A stretch of DNA of 64,000 nucleotides, from positions 36,151 through 100,150 of the forward strand of contig DDKS01000042.1 of the NCBI GenBank assembly GCA_002340095.1, written 5' to 3'. Positions 62,612 to 64,000 of this stretch are shown here, one piece after another. The DNA comes from Betaproteobacteria bacterium UBA2592 (GTDB lineage Bacteria; Pseudomonadota; Gammaproteobacteria; Burkholderiales; Rhodocyclaceae). A program made the translations under genes and the position numbers. The notes beneath the pieces were generated by a model that did not search any database, was not told the DNA's origin, and worked only from the letters and a program-made list of their open reading frames with translations. How positions within the stretch are numbered: the first letter of the stretch is position 1; every line of letters starts with the position of its first letter.

Positions 62612-62923
62612 ATGAAACTCTCCGTATTACTCACCATTGTGCAAGCGTTGATGCTCTTGCTTGTCGGCGCCAGTTCATATGCTCACGATGATTCGGCTGG
62701 CCGCGAAAAGGAATACTGGTATGGGTACCGCGTTGGCTTTATAACTGCAGTTCGGGAATCGGCCGAGGGTGCTTCAATGTGTACCAAGAATGTTCCACTA
62801 CTTGAAGTCATCCAAACAATTGGAACCTATAACAAGACAAAAGGCATTGCACCTGAAGCAGCGCTTACAGTTAAAAACATAACTGACGCCTTGTCAGCCA
62901 AGTATGTATGCCCGAAGAAATGA
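62612..62923 (+). CDS. Integron cassette 1: secreted Rap1a/Tai-like protein
   Basis: 103 residues. Signal peptide MKLSVLLTIVQALMLLLVGA, cleaved near SSYA-HDD. The mature part, EYWYGYRVGFITAVRESAEG then SMCTKNVPLLEVIQTIGTYN ... PEAALTVKNITDALSAKYVC, follows the pattern of Rap1a/Tai proteins: an aromatic-rich Y-G-Y-x-x-G start, a Cys before a Q/E-V-I helix, and a second Cys at the C-terminus. Known members are periplasmic immunity proteins to type VI secretion effectors. The match is by pattern only. The ATG lies 3 bases after the attI core. Base composition is clearly lower in GC than the host. Confidence 0.6.
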   Translation: MKLSVLLTIVQALMLLLVGASSYAHDDSAGREKEYWYGYRVGFITAVRESAEGASMCTKNVPLLEVIQTIGTYNKTKGIAPEAALTVKNITDALSAKYVCPKK

Positions 62924-62930
62924 CAATGAT

Positions 62931-63026
62931 CTCTAACATTCCATTCAACCCGACCGCCAAAAAGCTGCGCTTTTTGGTTCCCTCCGCGCTTCGCGCTCCG
63001 GCGGCGGGTTAATTCAAACGTTAGAA
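62931..63026 (+). repeat. attC site of cassette 1
   Basis: 96 bp. Left core CTCTAAC (62931-62937) with ATTCAACCCG; right part CGGGTTAATTCAAACGTTAGAA with core GTTAGAA (63020-63026). The arms pair, as in classical attC of the 59-base-element type, and the centre contains secondary hairpins (CCAAAAAG/CTTTTTGG and CGCGCTTCGCGC). CTCTAAC is the exact complement of GTTAGAG at attI, as expected for a cassette inserted there. Confidence 0.95.
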
Positions 63027-63029
63027 GCC

Positions 63030-63512
63030 ATGTGGCAGCTCGTTGAACTGGTAATCGGTGCAGTCCTGTTCTGGCGGATTGCAGTTCCTTTTTTCCTTTC
63101 CGTTGTGCTGGCCATCCTCCTCGCTCGCACCGTACCGTTCTTTGACGCCACTGCGGGCATTGCAACTGCCATTATTGGCCTGACCTTCGGCACCTACTGG
63201 CACGCTCGTAACGAAGAGGGTCTCGGACTAACTGAAAAAAGGCCAACAAAGGCTCAGCCTGTCAGTTGGCCAGTGGCCGCTCTTGGCCTGATGTTCATTG
63301 GTTTTGTTTGGGGTGGCCTTTTTACCGCCTTCACCGGTTCGTACTTGCGGTCCGCCGTTGGCCTGCTCCTCACGACCATTCCAGTGTTGGTCTGGAACAA
63401 AAAGGTGCTGCGCGCCGAGGTGCATGCAAAAACGCTGGTGTTTGCTTACGGTTTTTTGCTTGCCGGTCTTGCGCTTGGCGTTCTGTTCCACAGGGTGTCA
63501 AATGGCTTCTAA
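63030..63512 (+). CDS. Integron cassette 2: four-helix membrane protein, unknown function
   Basis: 160 residues starting 3 bases after the attC1 core. Hydrophobic segments: LVIGAVLFWRIAVPFFLSVVLAILLA, GIATAIIGLTFGTYW, VAALGLMFIGFVWGGLFTAF with AVGLLLTTIPVLVW, and TLVFAYGFLLAGLALGVLF. This suggests four to five helices with short loops (HARNEEGLGLTEKRPTKAQP being the longest). I do not recognise the family. The TAA stop lies inside the left core of attC2. The translation is clean over its full length and codon use differs from the host. Confidence 0.75.
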   Translation: MWQLVELVIGAVLFWRIAVPFFLSVVLAILLARTVPFFDATAGIATAIIGLTFGTYWHARNEEGLGLTEKRPTKAQPVSWPVAALGLMFIGFVWGGLFTAFTGSYLRSAVGLLLTTIPVLVWNKKVLRAEVHAKTLVFAYGFLLAGLALGVLFHRVSNGF

Positions 63513-63587
63513 CATTTCGGTCGAGAGGGACGCTCCGCAAGCGGGCTTCGCCCGCTCGCTCCGCGCCCCTCACCTTCAACGTTAGGA
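63507..63587 (+). repeat. attC site of cassette 2
   Basis: 81 bp from TTCTAAC (63507-63513) to GTTAGGA (63581-63587), with a strong internal hairpin AAGCGGGCTTCGCCCGCT. TTCTAAC is the exact complement of GTTAGAA of attC1. The stop codon of the cassette gene overlaps the left core. Confidence 0.93.
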
Positions 63588-63594
63588 GATCGCA

Positions 63595-63897
63595 TTGAGC
63601 GTTCTAGCACTCTCAATTGTCCTAGCTGTCTCGTTGTTGGGGCTTGCTCCTGCGATCTACGCTGCATACAAAAATCGCTGGGCAGAAATCGCTATTTGGG
63701 CCAGCGGCACACTCATAGCAGTTGTAAGTGCATACATGGTGCCAGTCGAGCTTTTTCGGGCTGCTATGTTCGCTGTCGTTGTGATGCTTGAACTTTGGCT
63801 TTGGCATGTAGCGGAACAACCAATGCACCCACTACAACCATCTCCTAACCCTGCGGTCCACCGGACGCTGCGCGATAAAGCCGCGCAGCGCCGGTGA
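63595..63897 (+). CDS. Integron cassette 3: small membrane protein, unknown function
   Basis: 100 residues from a TTG start, with AGGAG 6 bases upstream; the AGGA part of that Shine-Dalgarno is formed by the attC2 core GTTAGGA itself. Two to three hydrophobic segments: LALSIVLAVSLLGLAPAIYA, IAIWASGTLIAVVSAYMVPV, and MFAVVVMLELWLW. The reading frame runs through most of attC3, so the last ~18 residues (NPAVHRTLRDKAAQRR) are encoded by the recombination site, a known feature of cassettes. No family recognised. Confidence 0.65.
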   Translation: MSVLALSIVLAVSLLGLAPAIYAAYKNRWAEIAIWASGTLIAVVSAYMVPVELFRAAMFAVVVMLELWLWHVAEQPMHPLQPSPNPAVHRTLRDKAAQRR

Positions 63898-63911
63898 CCT
63901 CCACGTTAGGC
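63843..63911 (+). repeat. attC site of cassette 3
   Basis: 69 bp from TCCTAAC (63843-63849) to GTTAGGC (63905-63911). Inner arms CTGCGGTCCACCGG / CCGGTGACCTCCACG and the hairpin GCTGCGCG/CGCGCAGC. TCCTAAC complements GTTAGGA of attC2 exactly. Confidence 0.94.
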
Positions 63912-63922
63912 ATCTTACCCAT

Positions 63923-63997
63923 ATGCATCTGCCAACCTACCTCGTCCTGATGGTTGTGCAACCCCTTTTCTGTGAATTTTCGAGGCGGTGGTCATGA
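63923..63997 (+). CDS. Integron cassette 4 (incomplete): short open frame followed by an overlapping start
   Basis: A 24-codon frame (MHLPTYLVLMVVQPLFCEFS and on) begins 11 bases after the attC3 core and ends in TGA at 63995-63997. That stop overlaps an ATG at 63994-63996 (ATGA), which has GAGGCGG upstream and runs off the right edge. The larger cassette gene may therefore start at 63994, with the first frame as a coupled leader or as chance. Too little is visible to say more. Confidence 0.35.
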   Translation: MHLPTYLVLMVVQPLFCEFSRRWS

Positions 63998-64000
63998 CGT

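Overview
The window is a stretch of GC-rich bacterial chromosome. Gene content and protein style point to a betaproteobacterium, most likely of the Rhodocyclales (Azospira/Dechloromonas-like). Supporting signs are the gyrA-serC-pheA order, the trpS-LABN-scpA-scpB-rluB gene string, a class II ribonucleotide reductase, a tandem glycine riboswitch before gcvT, and a chromosomal integron at the right edge. The genus is an inference; no rRNA gene is present to settle it. Most of the window is dense, ordinary core genome.

Layout. 1-4309 (minus): gyrA, serC and the start of pheA, tightly packed. 4409-11708: mtaD-type deaminase, OmpA-family protein, ubiG, then selO and a secretin-like exported protein (minus), tRNA-Val(CAC), gltX and tRNA-Asp. 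11872-17866 (minus): an eight-gene run (rnm-like PHP phosphatase, yciO-like, site-2 protease, trpS, LABN-domain protein, scpA, scpB, rluB), with four overlaps and gaps of at most 43 bp. 18003-23028 (plus): promoter, tandem glycine riboswitch, gcvT, a palindromic MITE-like element, gcvH and gcvP. 23062-24520 (minus): lexA with its own SOS box, an isochorismatase and a DUF3820 protein. 24678-26839 (plus): a likely acquired magnesium-related island with a long structured leader, an exported barrel-like protein, a collapsed in-frame remnant of an MgtA/MgtB ATPase, and mgtC.

27129-36015 carries stress and signalling genes: ppk1, synthase-type relA, an HD-GYP protein, prpE, and a response regulator with a degenerate GGDEF domain. 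36173-40741 holds an NlpC/P60 hydrolase and an iron(III) ABC transporter whose three genes lie in alternating orientations. 40748-47909 holds the N-degron transferases aat and bpt, a GT4 glycosyltransferase, a MATE transporter, and nrdJ behind two NrdR-like boxes. 48122-52187 (minus) is a complete ars operon (arsR, arsC, acr3, arsD, arsA) with an operator over an apparently leaderless promoter. 52313-57972 holds a GNAT-carbonic anhydrase fusion, an unknown membrane-anchored protein, a methyltransferase and a YgiQ radical SAM protein. 58056-61518 is a translationally coupled STAS / metallo-beta-lactamase-fold / CHASE2-PP2C module that looks like a partner-switching pathway.

The most notable region is 61520-64000. 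It holds an integron integrase gene, an attI region with an unusual repeat arrangement, three complete gene cassettes each closed by an attC site, and the start of a fourth cassette. The core-site sequences check each other: the six bases after each insertion point are the exact complement of the start of that cassette's own attC. Cassette products are a Rap1a/Tai-like secreted protein, a four-helix membrane protein and a small two- to three-helix membrane protein, none with an assigned function.
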